NCBI RefSeq assembly: GCF_000385175.1
Contig: NZ_ARQJ01000031.1
Location: 1-64,000, forward strand
DNA from: Salinicoccus albus DSM 19776
Lineage (GTDB): Bacteria > Bacillota > Bacilli > Staphylococcales > Salinicoccaceae
Direction of reading: 5' to 3'
Length of the DNA stretch: 64,000 nucleotides
This document shows positions 19,528-28,133 of this stretch, in pieces. Each line of letters begins with the position of its first letter. Position 1 is the first letter of the stretch. The translations under genes and the position numbers were made by a program. The notes below the pieces were generated by a model that worked only from the letters and a program-made list of their open reading frames with translations, did no database searches and was not told where the DNA came from.

Positions 19528-20454
19528 ATGAAGAAATTGAGAAACACCCTCCCTCACGAACTGCCACTCTGGCTGATCTACCCTATTCTGATGCTTTGTG
19601 TTGTCATTTGGGGCAGCAACTTCATCATCGGGAAAATACTCTTGGATCATTTTGATCCATACAGCATTACCGTCATCCGTCTTATTGCCATTAATATATT
19701 CCTATGGGTTTTTTCCTCGAGATACTTCACAATGCCGAAAGTACCGTGGAAGGTATGGGGCATACTCGTTATCTCCGGCATCATTGGTATTGCAGGAAAC
19801 CAGTACACATTTTTTCTGGGTCTTGTGACTGCGAATCCTGTCACTTCTGCCCTCATCCTGGCATTGGCACCGATTACGACGGCGATTCTCACTCTATTTA
19901 TATTCAATGAAAAACGAGGGGTGAAATTTTGGACGGGCGCGGTTCTGGCATTCGCAGGTGTCACTCTGAGCACGGTAGACGGCGGCTCGATCGTGTTTGG
20001 CATCGGTGAATCAGTGATCATACTGACAATGCTGACATTTGCAATTTTCATGGTTCTGATTCAATGGCTTTCCAAATACCTCAATGCGATCCAGATTACG
20101 CTGCTGACCAACATATTTGGTTTGCTGGTCATGATTCCTTTCCTGCCTGCAGCAAATCTTGAAATGCTGAGAAGTGCAAATCTTTCAATGTGGCTGCTGC
20201 TCATCATCAGCGGCATTATCGTTCATGGGCTGAGCAACATGATTTGGAATAAGGAAATGCCCAAGGTCGGTGCGGCAAATGCTTCATTGCTGATGAATAT
20301 GGAACCATTTGTCGCGATGATCGGCGCTGTACTTGTGCTGGGAACTTCCATACTGATTACGGAAATACTGGGTGCGATTCTTATCGTGCTGGGCGTCACC
20401 CTGTCACTGTACAGACAAAGACAAAATAAGAGCGAAAAGATATATGAGAAATAA
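19528..20454 (+). CDS. EamA-family (DMT) transporter
   Basis: 308 residues from ATG 19528 (MKKLRN), with AGGAGATGAG upstream; the open frame back to 19456 lacks a site. There are ten predicted helices in two EamA repeats, the first with VVIWGSNFIIGKILLDHFDP and the second ending GAILIVLGVTLSLY. The superfamily exports or imports small metabolites such as amino acids. The substrate is unknown. A GC-rich bidirectional hairpin follows. Confidence 0.85.
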   Translation: MKKLRNTLPHELPLWLIYPILMLCVVIWGSNFIIGKILLDHFDPYSITVIRLIAINIFLWVFSSRYFTMPKVPWKVWGILVISGIIGIAGNQYTFFLGLVTANPVTSALILALAPITTAILTLFIFNEKRGVKFWTGAVLAFAGVTLSTVDGGSIVFGIGESVIILTMLTFAIFMVLIQWLSKYLNAIQITLLTNIFGLLVMIPFLPAANLEMLRSANLSMWLLLIISGIIVHGLSNMIWNKEMPKVGAANASLLMNMEPFVAMIGAVLVLGTSILITEILGAILIVLGVTLSLYRQRQNKSEKIYEK

Positions 20455-20456
20455 AA

Positions 20457-20490
20457 ACCCGGGCGCATCTCCTATAAGATCCGTCCGGGT
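20457..20490. terminator. Bidirectional terminator (EamA gene / ridA)
   Basis: An interrupted stem (ACCCGG-CG-ATCT pairing with AGAT-CG-CCGGGT) lies between two convergent genes, with T-rich sequence on both strands. Confidence 0.8.
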
Positions 20491-20495
20491 CGATT

Positions 20496-20927
20496 TTACT
20501 TCACACCGGCAATGATCTGTATCTCCACCGGTGCTTCATTCGGCAGTGAACTGACGCCGATGGTTGTCCGGCTGGCCAACCCTTTGTCTCCGAGTGCGTC
20601 AACGAGGTATTCCATGGCAAAATCCGCCAGTTCGGTATGCTTGTTAAATCGCTGTTCTGCCTGGATATAGACATTGATGTTAATGATTTGGGCGATTTCT
20701 TCGTTGTCTGCAAGCTGGCCTTCGACTGCTGATAATGCGTTGGCGGTAGCCTGCTGGACAACCTGTTTATAACCGATCAGGGGATTGCTTGCCATGATTT
20801 TGCCGGTCTTTATCAGTTTGCCGTTTACTTCTGAAGTAATTCCGGATGTATGGATAATGTTGTCAAAACGTGTCGCAAGTACATAATTGCCTGCCGGTGT
20901 AAGTTTACCTCTTATGATTTCTGTCAT
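20496..20927 (-). CDS. RidA/YjgF-family enamine/imine deaminase
   Basis: 143 residues from ATG 20927, with AGAGG upstream. The pattern matches Rid proteins: N-terminal strand VLATRFDNIIHTSG and the C-terminal signature ASRTTIGVSSLPNEAPVEIQI, with the conserved Arg that positions the substrate carboxylate. Rid proteins hydrolyse reactive enamines or imines made by PLP enzymes. The start codon overlaps the stop of the upstream aminotransferase (4 bases), so the two are probably coupled and the Rid protein may clear a product of that enzyme. Confidence 0.88.
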   Translation of the reverse strand: MTEIIRGKLTPAGNYVLATRFDNIIHTSGITSEVNGKLIKTGKIMASNPLIGYKQVVQQATANALSAVEGQLADNEEIAQIININVYIQAEQRFNKHTELADFAMEYLVDALGDKGLASRTTIGVSSLPNEAPVEIQIIAGVK

Positions 20928-22138
20928 TTTCGATACCTCTCTAATAGTGTAGTCACTCTTTTTATCGCGGATACTGCCTTATCATGATCCTGAGAGAAGT
21001 TTATCCTGAAGCTGTTTGTGAACTGTGCACCGAATTCTGTACCCGGTGTAACGGTGACACCTGCCTGGATCCTTAATATTTTGGCGAATTCCACGATGGA
21101 TACTTTTAGCTCCGGGAGTTTTGGAAACAAGTAGCTGCCGGCTTCTGTCGGTCTGACTTGGACACCTTCTGCCATTCTCAGGATTTTAATGAGATCGTCC
21201 CGGATATTCTGATGTGCCTGGATTCTTGCAGCCATCCAGCCTTCCGGTTCACTGAACCATTGTTTCAAGACTGCCTGGTTATAACCGCTGGCACGCAATG
21301 ATACGATGGCCTGCAGCTGTTCCATACGATCGATGATCGTTTTTGAACCGAAAGCAATACCGAGCCGGTAGCCGCTCAATGATTCGGTTTTAGAGGGGCC
21401 GATGACCGAAATGATCGCCTCAGGGTCCATTGATGGCTCTGCGGCCAGATGATGATAGTCACGCCCGTCGAACACCTGCCTGCTGTAGAGTTCATCGGCA
21501 ATGACCGTGACACCATATCTCCCGGCCAGTTCTGCAATCCCTTCAATCTCTTCCTTAGAATAAATACTGCCGGTCGGGTTATTCGGATTGGAGAATATGA
21601 ATAGTTTCACACCGCTTTTAAACGATGCTTCCAATCCGTCAAGATCAAGACCGGCCCCTTTCTCCGTCTCATGATAATTGAGTTCTACAGGGATCGGTTC
21701 CGCTTCGAAGAACTCAATCATTTTACGGTTGTCAAAGTAATCCGGCTGGATGATGGTTGCTTTGTCACCGGCAGCGATCATTGAGCCCACCGCCAGAAAC
21801 AGCGCGCCTTGAGTTCCTGGGGTGATAATAATATTTTCTTCCGGGTCGATGCTGACACCGGCAAAATCACTGATTTTCTCCGCTGTCTCCTTTCGGATGC
21901 TGGCAGCACCGCGGTACTCTGTGTACGCCTGGCTGTTGCCGGCTTTAGTCACCCCTTCTGTGAATTGGGCCAACGACCCTGGAATCGGTGCGTGTGCGTC
22001 GACATCACCATGGGAGAAATCCACCGGCGCCCCTTCCAGCTGTCCGCCGATCACCTCTATACCGTCAGACTGCTGTCTGTCTTCCTGCCCGGGTGCATTC
22101 TCAACACCGAGCTTTGAAAATTTTTCTTCAATATTCAT
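20924..22138 (-). CDS. PLP-dependent aminotransferase, class I/II
   Basis: 404 residues from ATG 22138; an ATG two codons upstream (22144) directly abuts GGGG and is less likely. Fold-type I motifs: AYTEYRGAASIRKETAEKI, IFSNPNNPTGSIYSKEE, VIADELYSRQVF, and the PLP lysine in GPSKTESLSGYRLG (about residue 250). It transfers amino groups between amino and keto acids; the substrate is unknown. It ends with a 4-base overlap into the Rid-family gene. Confidence 0.88.
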   Translation of the reverse strand: MNIEEKFSKLGVENAPGQEDRQQSDGIEVIGGQLEGAPVDFSHGDVDAHAPIPGSLAQFTEGVTKAGNSQAYTEYRGAASIRKETAEKISDFAGVSIDPEENIIITPGTQGALFLAVGSMIAAGDKATIIQPDYFDNRKMIEFFEAEPIPVELNYHETEKGAGLDLDGLEASFKSGVKLFIFSNPNNPTGSIYSKEEIEGIAELAGRYGVTVIADELYSRQVFDGRDYHHLAAEPSMDPEAIISVIGPSKTESLSGYRLGIAFGSKTIIDRMEQLQAIVSLRASGYNQAVLKQWFSEPEGWMAARIQAHQNIRDDLIKILRMAEGVQVRPTEAGSYLFPKLPELKVSIVEFAKILRIQAGVTVTPGTEFGAQFTNSFRINFSQDHDKAVSAIKRVTTLLERYRK

Positions 22139-22296
22139 TGTCATCCCCTATTTTCTTTACTAATTGTATCTATTCAGCACTGCTTGTTCCATCTGCATCC
22201 ATTTTAATATAAAAAACCGGTTTCATAAATCGATATATCCAGCATTGAGCCAAAAATCTGAGAGCATCCCCAATCACGTGACGGCCATCAATTCTG

Positions 22297-22509
22297 CTAT
22301 TTATCCTTATTCTTGAACCTGCGTATCAGGTATACCAGTATGACAATCACACTGATGGTGAGTATCGCCAATGGAACGACGACCACAATCACCCGGTTCA
22401 ACGGGGTATCCGGCAGGGGCTGTTCACCAGCGGCTGTGTTCAGGATGAGTGTACCCGCCGTCGGTGACAACATCAGGGCCCATGTACTCAATAATAGGAA
22501 TAGATTCAT
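22297..22509 (-). CDS. Small membrane protein
   Basis: 70 residues from ATG 22509, six bases after GGAGAA. It begins with a signal-like hydrophobic segment (NLFLLLSTWALML), then a short polar loop and a strong transmembrane helix (VIVVVVPLAILTISVIVILVYLI) ending in a basic tail RRFKNKDK. Two helices with the C-terminus inside are predicted. No known family. It follows the RDD gene on the same strand. Confidence 0.55.
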   Translation of the reverse strand: MNLFLLLSTWALMLSPTAGTLILNTAAGEQPLPDTPLNRVIVVVVPLAILTISVIVILVYLIRRFKNKDK

Positions 22510-22595
22510 AACCAATTCTCCTTTTTGTCAAACTGCAGGTAATAAAAAGACCGAAGTGTCCATCGCTTCACGACTTCACCTCAGTCAACTGCTAT

Positions 22596-23006
22596 TCATG
22601 GACTGTCATGGGTCACATACGTACCGGCAATCAGATCATGGATGGCCCGCTTATCTTCTCTCAGCCCAACCATGAAGACAGATACAATCACCAACAGCCC
22701 TAGTGTCAGGCCATATGCCAGCCCAGCGACGAATTCTCTCATGATCATTGTCAATAATGAAACTTGCGAACCGTTCTTATGCACGATACGGATGCTGAAC
22801 ACACGCTTGCCGACGGTGTAGCCCAGCCACAGTACCGGTACAATGATGAAATACAATAATGAAATGAGTGACTCTGAGAACTGAACGGCTCTGGACTGTG
22901 TATCCAGGCTAAACACCGTCAGCACCACAGCAATAATGATTCCAATCATTAAAGCATCAATAATCCTCGACCCAAAACGAATCCAAAAACCTGCTGGATT
23001 GCTCAT
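22596..23006 (-). CDS. RDD-family membrane protein
   Basis: 136 residues from ATG 23006 behind GGAGGACG. The N-terminus carries the family signature GFWIRFGSRIIDALMIG (Arg and Asp-Asp type positions at the start of helix 1). GKRVFSIRIVHKNG follows helix 2, and three or four helices are predicted. RDD proteins are small membrane proteins, some linked to Na+/H+ exchange. The role here is unknown. Confidence 0.85.
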   Translation of the reverse strand: MSNPAGFWIRFGSRIIDALMIGIIIAVVLTVFSLDTQSRAVQFSESLISLLYFIIVPVLWLGYTVGKRVFSIRIVHKNGSQVSLLTMIMREFVAGLAYGLTLGLLVIVSVFMVGLREDKRAIHDLIAGTYVTHDSP

Positions 23007-23075
23007 GTTCTTCGTCCTCCATTTTACGCGTTTGTTTGTATTGTATCATTTTCTAAGTACTATCCAAACCGAAAC

Positions 23076-24008
23076 TTAGAACATATGCATTGCTATATAA
23101 ATGACAAACGTCACCGTCAGACTGCTGAGCACAGTGGAATACAGGACCACCTGCGCACTGAGTTCCGGCTCTACATCATACTCAAGTGCAAGTGTTGCGG
23201 TGTTTCTGGAAGTTGGAAATGCACTGGCAATCAGCAAGGATTGTGCAATAACGCCTTCAATACCGAGAACGAATATCAGCAGGAGCGCGAGCGCCGGCCC
23301 AATGAATAGACGTCCAAACAAGCTCCAGCCGATCACCCGGTGAAAGGTTTTTAACTGAATACTTTCCAGCTGCATGCCGAGGAGAATCAGTGCAATCGCC
23401 GCAAACCCGCCGGCCAGCTGCTCGATGGGTACCATCAGGAAGTTCGGGAGTTCTGTATTGAAGACCTTAAGCAGTATCGCCAGCAATAGAGCATAAATGA
23501 TCGGTAATCTGAACAACTCCCTGATAATATCAGCCACCGGCTTTGAAGCGGAATTCAGGTTGTACAGACCATAAGTGAAAGTGAGCAGATTCTGTACGAC
23601 CAGTACGATGATCTGGACAGATACACCCGCAGGATTCGCGCTGAACACCAGCTGGCTCACCGGCAGACCGTAGTTGCCGGAGTTCATGAGTGAAATACTG
23701 TTTTTTAATGCCGTTTCCTCACCTTTCTCCAGATTCAAAAAACGGCTGATGACATTCGCTAGAGCCATGAGAATCGCAATGAACAATGTCAGATACAAAG
23801 CCAGCTGACCCAGGAGCGAAAGTTCAATTTGGGCATTATAAATATTTAAGAATACGGCGGCAGGCATAAAACAGAACGTGACCAGATTGGCAATCGGCCT
23901 CAGGCGGAATTGAAATTTCTTCTGCAGAATTACGCCAACCCCCAGAAGTATCAGGATCGGCACAATTACATCCAGGAAAACCAGACTGATATAAGACATA
24001 TGATGCAT
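23076..24008 (-). CDS. AEC-family (auxin efflux carrier-like) transporter
   Basis: 310 residues if ATG 24008 (MHHMSYIS) is used; ATG 23999 is an alternative and the ribosome site is weak for both. There are ten hydrophobic helices in two five-helix halves. Motifs include FLDVIVPILILLGVGVILQKKF, SLMNSGNYGLPVSQLVF, and SAFPTSRNTATLALEYDVEPELSAQVVLYSTVLS at helix 9-10, the family crossover region. Members export carboxylates such as malate. The substrate here is unknown. Confidence 0.85.
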   Translation of the reverse strand: MHHMSYISLVFLDVIVPILILLGVGVILQKKFQFRLRPIANLVTFCFMPAAVFLNIYNAQIELSLLGQLALYLTLFIAILMALANVISRFLNLEKGEETALKNSISLMNSGNYGLPVSQLVFSANPAGVSVQIIVLVVQNLLTFTYGLYNLNSASKPVADIIRELFRLPIIYALLLAILLKVFNTELPNFLMVPIEQLAGGFAAIALILLGMQLESIQLKTFHRVIGWSLFGRLFIGPALALLLIFVLGIEGVIAQSLLIASAFPTSRNTATLALEYDVEPELSAQVVLYSTVLSSLTVTFVIYIAMHMF

Positions 24009-24178
24009 CTTCTTTCTGTATAATAAGTTACCCTTACTATAATATAAAGCATTGATAAGAAAAACTATAATGATTGTTGGAGTGAAATTTTTTGGCGGGC
24101 TGATCTCATTGATGTGCTGCTGGACAGATATTGGCATTTATCCATCAGAAAGCAGGTGAAAGATACCAATATGTAAAA

Positions 24179-24202
24179 ACGGCTTACATTAAAGTAAACC
24201 GT
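24179..24202 (-). terminator. Terminator of the BCCT-CocE operon
   Basis: ACGGTTTAC/GTAAGCCGT stem (one G-T pair) followed by TTTTTAC on the minus strand, 9 bases past the hydrolase stop. Confidence 0.85.
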
Positions 24203-24210
24203 CTTTGAGT

Positions 24211-26214
24211 CTAGCTGTAATTTCGCAGAATTTGTTTTTCCCACGTTTTGCTGAAGCACTTTTCTCCATTATTGTAAGCGGTAAGTCTGTTGGTTAAATA
24301 GTAGTAATTCTCATCACAGGACATGATACTTGTCGTTATCATCTCCGTATCGATATCATCATCTTTGACGATAACGCTCCAATCACATTCCACTTTTGCT
24401 GATAAGGGATCATTTTCTTTGACTGTATAGACATTATGATTCTTTGTGCCGTAAGTGATATGAGCATCTGTCAATGTCCTTAATCCTTCATCAGAAAAAT
24501 CATCAAGAACCCACTCCCCAGTGGTCAGTCTTTTTATCACGTCGCGTGTTCTTGAACCATCTCGATGAATGATCTTATCCAGCGGTGCAGCGGTTTCTGC
24601 CTGTGTGTGCTTTAACTCTACTTCAGTAAATTCATTGACTGTTGGTACAAGCAGTTGTGATTGAGCCATATCAACGGTCAACCCTGCAATTTCCTTTGAC
24701 GGCCATATCTGCGGCCAGTAGGTCGGGGACACGGAGATTTCTATCTGATGGCCTTTAGGCATTTGATACCCAATGACATCAAGTGTGACTTCTGCGTCAA
24801 TATATTCATCCACTGGCAGATCTTCCGGATATTCATGGCTGTTATAATGGTTCAGATTCAACTGTCCCATTGTTACCAATGTTTTTTCACCCGTCGGATG
24901 TACATCGGAGATCCTGACATGAACATTTGCTTCTTTTACATCGGATTTAACTCTGAGCCTGGCAATCGGCTGACCGACAAAGTTTACTGGTTCTGTCGAA
25001 GGCTCCAGCACGAAAGTACTTGTCAGTGCATTATCTATCGTCTGGTCATCCGGAAGATCCCCATCCTGTCCAAATGGGCAGAAAACTCCGGAATAAAGTC
25101 CGTGCTGCTGGATATTTTTAAGGTGTATTTCATTGTTTAAATTTTTAAACAAATCAATGTTTTCCTGCTTTTCGTCAAACAGATCCAGCCATTTTCCGTT
25201 TCTGTAATCATATGAGGTTGCCGGTTTGACACTATCCTGCACATAGACAAGGAAAGCGTCCTCATGATCCGGGCAGCTTTTATCCGTCATCCATTTGTCA
25301 AGCCATTCAGTAACTTCCTGCAAATATCCCATTTGTGGGCCGGGGATCGCCGTATCCGGAAATTCGTGGGCCCAGGGACCGACGATACCTTTCTTTGGCA
25401 CGTCAAGATTATTCATGAGTCTGAATAAAGCGTCTGTATAACCGTCTGCCCAGCCGCTCATCGTAAGGACTGGGATTTTAATATCTCCATAGTTTTCACC
25501 CACTGAACCATGCTTCCAGTAATCGTCCCGCGTCTGATGAGAAACCCATTCTTCAATGAACGGCGGCGTATTCTCCATGCGATCCAACCACATTTCATAC
25601 CATTTATCTCCCACAAATTTTGGAAAGGGCGGTCTTGCATTATATGCAAACATTGTTGAGCTCCACCAGAGCATATCTGAGCCCATCAGCGTACCACCGC
25701 GGTAATGGACATCATCTGCATAACGGTCGTCTGTTGAACACAGTGTGATGATTGTTTTCAGTGCTGCAGGTTGAAGAGCGGCGAGCTGTAATCCGTTAAA
25801 CCCGCCCCATGACTTGCCGATCATTGCGACTGAACCGTTGGACCATGCCTGATTTTCAATCCATGAAATAATTTCCAGAGCGTCATCCTGCTCCTGCTTG
25901 GGATACTCATCTTTTATAATACCTTCAGAATCCCCGGTGCCTCTTATGTCTACACGGATAGATGTATATCCACAGCCAGCGAAGTATTTATGTCTGATTT
26001 CATCCCTCAGGGCTGTGAACTCATCCTTTCTGTATGGCAGGTACTCCAGGACGGCCCCTTTTGTTTTATCCTCAATATTTTTTGGCTGCCACAATTTTGC
26101 TGACAGTTTCACACCATCAGACATCGTTATCCATGTGTGTGCTGTAATTTCAACTTCATATGGAAAGTCTGTCCGCTCCTGTATCATATTATAGTCAACA
26201 TCAAAAACGCCCAC
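24211..26214 (-). CDS. CocE/NonD-family alpha/beta hydrolase (X-Pro peptidase-like)
   Basis: 667 residues. GTG 26214 is six bases after AGGAGGA. The N-terminal alpha/beta hydrolase domain has YLPYRKDE, VDIRGTGDSEG (oxyanion region) and the nucleophile elbow GKSWGG (Ser135). Later segments match the Asp (GWADGY) and His (GPWAH) positions. The C-terminal jelly-roll domain (about 400-620) is typical of X-Pro dipeptidyl peptidases and cocaine esterase. The family cleaves esters or amides. It lies 2 bases after a BCCT transporter gene in one operon, so it probably acts on the imported compound. Confidence 0.88.
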   Translation of the reverse strand: MGVFDVDYNMIQERTDFPYEVEITAHTWITMSDGVKLSAKLWQPKNIEDKTKGAVLEYLPYRKDEFTALRDEIRHKYFAGCGYTSIRVDIRGTGDSEGIIKDEYPKQEQDDALEIISWIENQAWSNGSVAMIGKSWGGFNGLQLAALQPAALKTIITLCSTDDRYADDVHYRGGTLMGSDMLWWSSTMFAYNARPPFPKFVGDKWYEMWLDRMENTPPFIEEWVSHQTRDDYWKHGSVGENYGDIKIPVLTMSGWADGYTDALFRLMNNLDVPKKGIVGPWAHEFPDTAIPGPQMGYLQEVTEWLDKWMTDKSCPDHEDAFLVYVQDSVKPATSYDYRNGKWLDLFDEKQENIDLFKNLNNEIHLKNIQQHGLYSGVFCPFGQDGDLPDDQTIDNALTSTFVLEPSTEPVNFVGQPIARLRVKSDVKEANVHVRISDVHPTGEKTLVTMGQLNLNHYNSHEYPEDLPVDEYIDAEVTLDVIGYQMPKGHQIEISVSPTYWPQIWPSKEIAGLTVDMAQSQLLVPTVNEFTEVELKHTQAETAAPLDKIIHRDGSRTRDVIKRLTTGEWVLDDFSDEGLRTLTDAHITYGTKNHNVYTVKENDPLSAKVECDWSVIVKDDDIDTEMITTSIMSCDENYYYLTNRLTAYNNGEKCFSKTWEKQILRNYS

Positions 26215-26216
26215 TG

Positions 26217-27734
26217 TTAATCCTCCTCAACTTTGTCTTTAAAATCTGCTTTTAGCCATTTCATCAGTGAAATGATTAAAAGTATATAAAGTATGACCAC
26301 TGGCACCGCAACAACAACGGCCGATGTCTGTACAACATTCAAGCCTCCGATCAGAAGCAGTGAAATGGACAATCCAGCCATGATCAGCCCCCACACAATG
26401 ATATGCCAGGATGGCGGTTCAACGCCCTCTCCGACTCTCACAGATGCCGTCGATGCCAGAATATAAGAAGCGGAATCCAACGAAGTAGCAAGAAATATGA
26501 ACCCTAGAATTACGAAAAATAGAATTGCAATATAGCTCGCCGGCAGTGTTTCTAATACATTGATAATGGTTGATGCATCACCGTTTTCTGCCATACTTCC
26601 GACTACATCAAGCGCACCCGTCTGCTGAAGATTCATCGTGTAACCGCCGAAAACTCCAAAGTAGAGCCAGCTGCCGAGAGATCCCCAGCCAAGAATGTTA
26701 AGGACAAGGCTTCTTAATGATCTCCCTTTGGAAATCCTTGCAATGAACAATCCCATGAATGGTGCTGTCGCTGCAAACCATGAGAAATAGAATACTGTCC
26801 AAGCCTGTGGGAAACCGCCGCCGTTAATCGGATCTGTATAGAAACTCATTCTCAGGAAATTTTGTGCCATGATACCAAAACTGTCTGTGAAATAAGTTAA
26901 TATAAATCCGGTCGGACCTGCGATGATAACAAAAATCGCCAGTCCCAATGCCAGATAAACATTTAGGTTACTCAATCTGCGAATCCCTTTATATATACCA
27001 AGAGAAGCACTTGTGACGTATATGATCGACCAGATAATCATGATAATGACGCTGAGCATCGCTGATTGTTCGATCCCCAGAAGATGGCCAATCCCTGCGG
27101 ATACCATTGGTACACCAAGCCCAAGGGAAGTACCCAAACCACCGACCAGACTCCAAATGACAAGTATGTCGATAATGCGTCCGATATTGCCATCCGCATA
27201 CTTGCCAATGGCACCTTTAACTGCCTGACTGATCTTCAGGGATTTATTCTGCTTGATAAAAAACGAATAAGCGATCACCAGTGTCGGAAATGCATATATA
27301 CACCATGCGGAAATCCCCCAGTGGAACATACCATAGGCCACAGACCATTCTGCTGCCTCGTTACTTCCCGGCTCAAATCCGAATGGCGGGCCAGTAAAGT
27401 AATACATCGGTTCAATAATGGACCAGAACATAATACTCGTCCCCATACCGGCACAGAATAGCATTGCGCCGTAACTGAAATTGCCAAATGCGGGTTTGCC
27501 TTCACCAAGCTTCACTTTTCCGTATTTTCCAAAAGCAATCCATAACAACAGTATGAATAAACCAAATGTCAGGAATTGAAACACCCAGTCCATGCGAGTG
27601 TTAATCGCTGTAAGTAAACCGTCGAGAAAAGGCTCTGCTGATGATTGGAAAATGACCAGAGACAGCGTTATCGTTACTAAAACGACAATTGCCGGCCAGA
27701 AAACCAGATGATCTATCTTTGCTCTTTCTTTCAT
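26217..27734 (-). CDS. BCCT-family transporter with altered Trp box
   Basis: 505 residues, ATG 27734 behind GGAGGG. Twelve helices with the BCCT core: the Gly-rich helix CAGMGTSIMFWSIIEP, HWGISAWCIYAF in helix 4, and the helix-8 region WTVFYFSWFAATAPFMGLF. In betaine/choline carriers this last motif usually reads as a run of tryptophans (FYWAWWISWAPF). Here two of the positions that box the trimethylammonium group are Phe320 and Thr323. The substrate may therefore differ from glycine betaine. It forms an operon with the CocE hydrolase. Confidence 0.88.
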   Translation of the reverse strand: MKERAKIDHLVFWPAIVVLVTITLSLVIFQSSAEPFLDGLLTAINTRMDWVFQFLTFGLFILLLWIAFGKYGKVKLGEGKPAFGNFSYGAMLFCAGMGTSIMFWSIIEPMYYFTGPPFGFEPGSNEAAEWSVAYGMFHWGISAWCIYAFPTLVIAYSFFIKQNKSLKISQAVKGAIGKYADGNIGRIIDILVIWSLVGGLGTSLGLGVPMVSAGIGHLLGIEQSAMLSVIIMIIWSIIYVTSASLGIYKGIRRLSNLNVYLALGLAIFVIIAGPTGFILTYFTDSFGIMAQNFLRMSFYTDPINGGGFPQAWTVFYFSWFAATAPFMGLFIARISKGRSLRSLVLNILGWGSLGSWLYFGVFGGYTMNLQQTGALDVVGSMAENGDASTIINVLETLPASYIAILFFVILGFIFLATSLDSASYILASTASVRVGEGVEPPSWHIIVWGLIMAGLSISLLLIGGLNVVQTSAVVVAVPVVILYILLIISLMKWLKADFKDKVEED

Positions 27735-27765
27735 TTTATCCCTCCAAAAAAGTTATTTTATCAGC

Positions 27766-27795
27766 TTATAAAACGCTCATGGCAGCGTTTCATAA
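27766..27795 (-). promoter_or_regulatory. Dyad in the leader of the BCCT-CocE operon
   Basis: An imperfect palindrome, TTATAAAACGCT and AGCGTTTCATAA around a 6-base centre, lies 32 bases upstream of the transporter start. It could be a repressor operator or an RNA hairpin. No regulator gene is adjacent. Confidence 0.4.
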
Positions 27796-27965
27796 ACATT
27801 TACCGGTTAACGCTAACAAAGATGCAAAAAGGAATCAAATGGAGATGTGAAAAAGAACCCATTATAATACATTTTATAAAGTTAATTTACGTCAAAGAAT
27901 AAATCGGTTTTCATTGTCTTCAATCGAAAGTTTTACTATAATTATGTATGTTATTGAAAATTAGA

Positions 27966-28039
27966 CGGGATGTAGCTCAGCTTGGTAGAGCACTAGCATG
28001 GGGTGCTAGGGGTCGCGGGTTCAAATCCTGTCATCCCGA
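27966..28039 (+). tRNA. tRNA-Pro (anticodon GGG)
   Basis: A full cloverleaf can be folded: acceptor CGGGATG/CATCCCG, D arm GCTC/GAGC, anticodon stem CTAGC/GCTAG with loop ATGGGGT (anticodon GGG), T arm GCGGG/CCTGT with loop TTCAAAT, discriminator A. CCA is not encoded. The C1-G72 pair is typical of bacterial proline tRNA. A strong terminator follows directly. Confidence 0.95.
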
Positions 28040-28045
28040 TAAGTT

Positions 28046-28081
28046 AAAACGCTTGGAGCGCAATGCGCTTCAAGCGTTTTT
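28046..28081 (+). terminator. tRNA-Pro terminator
   Basis: Long stem AAAACGCTTG/CAAGCGTTTT with an inner AGCGC/GCGCT stem, ending in TTTTT. Confidence 0.9.
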
Positions 28082-28133
28082 CAGTATGCGAGCCTTGGAA
28101 ACGAGAGATGTTTTATACTTTGAAACGCCCCAC

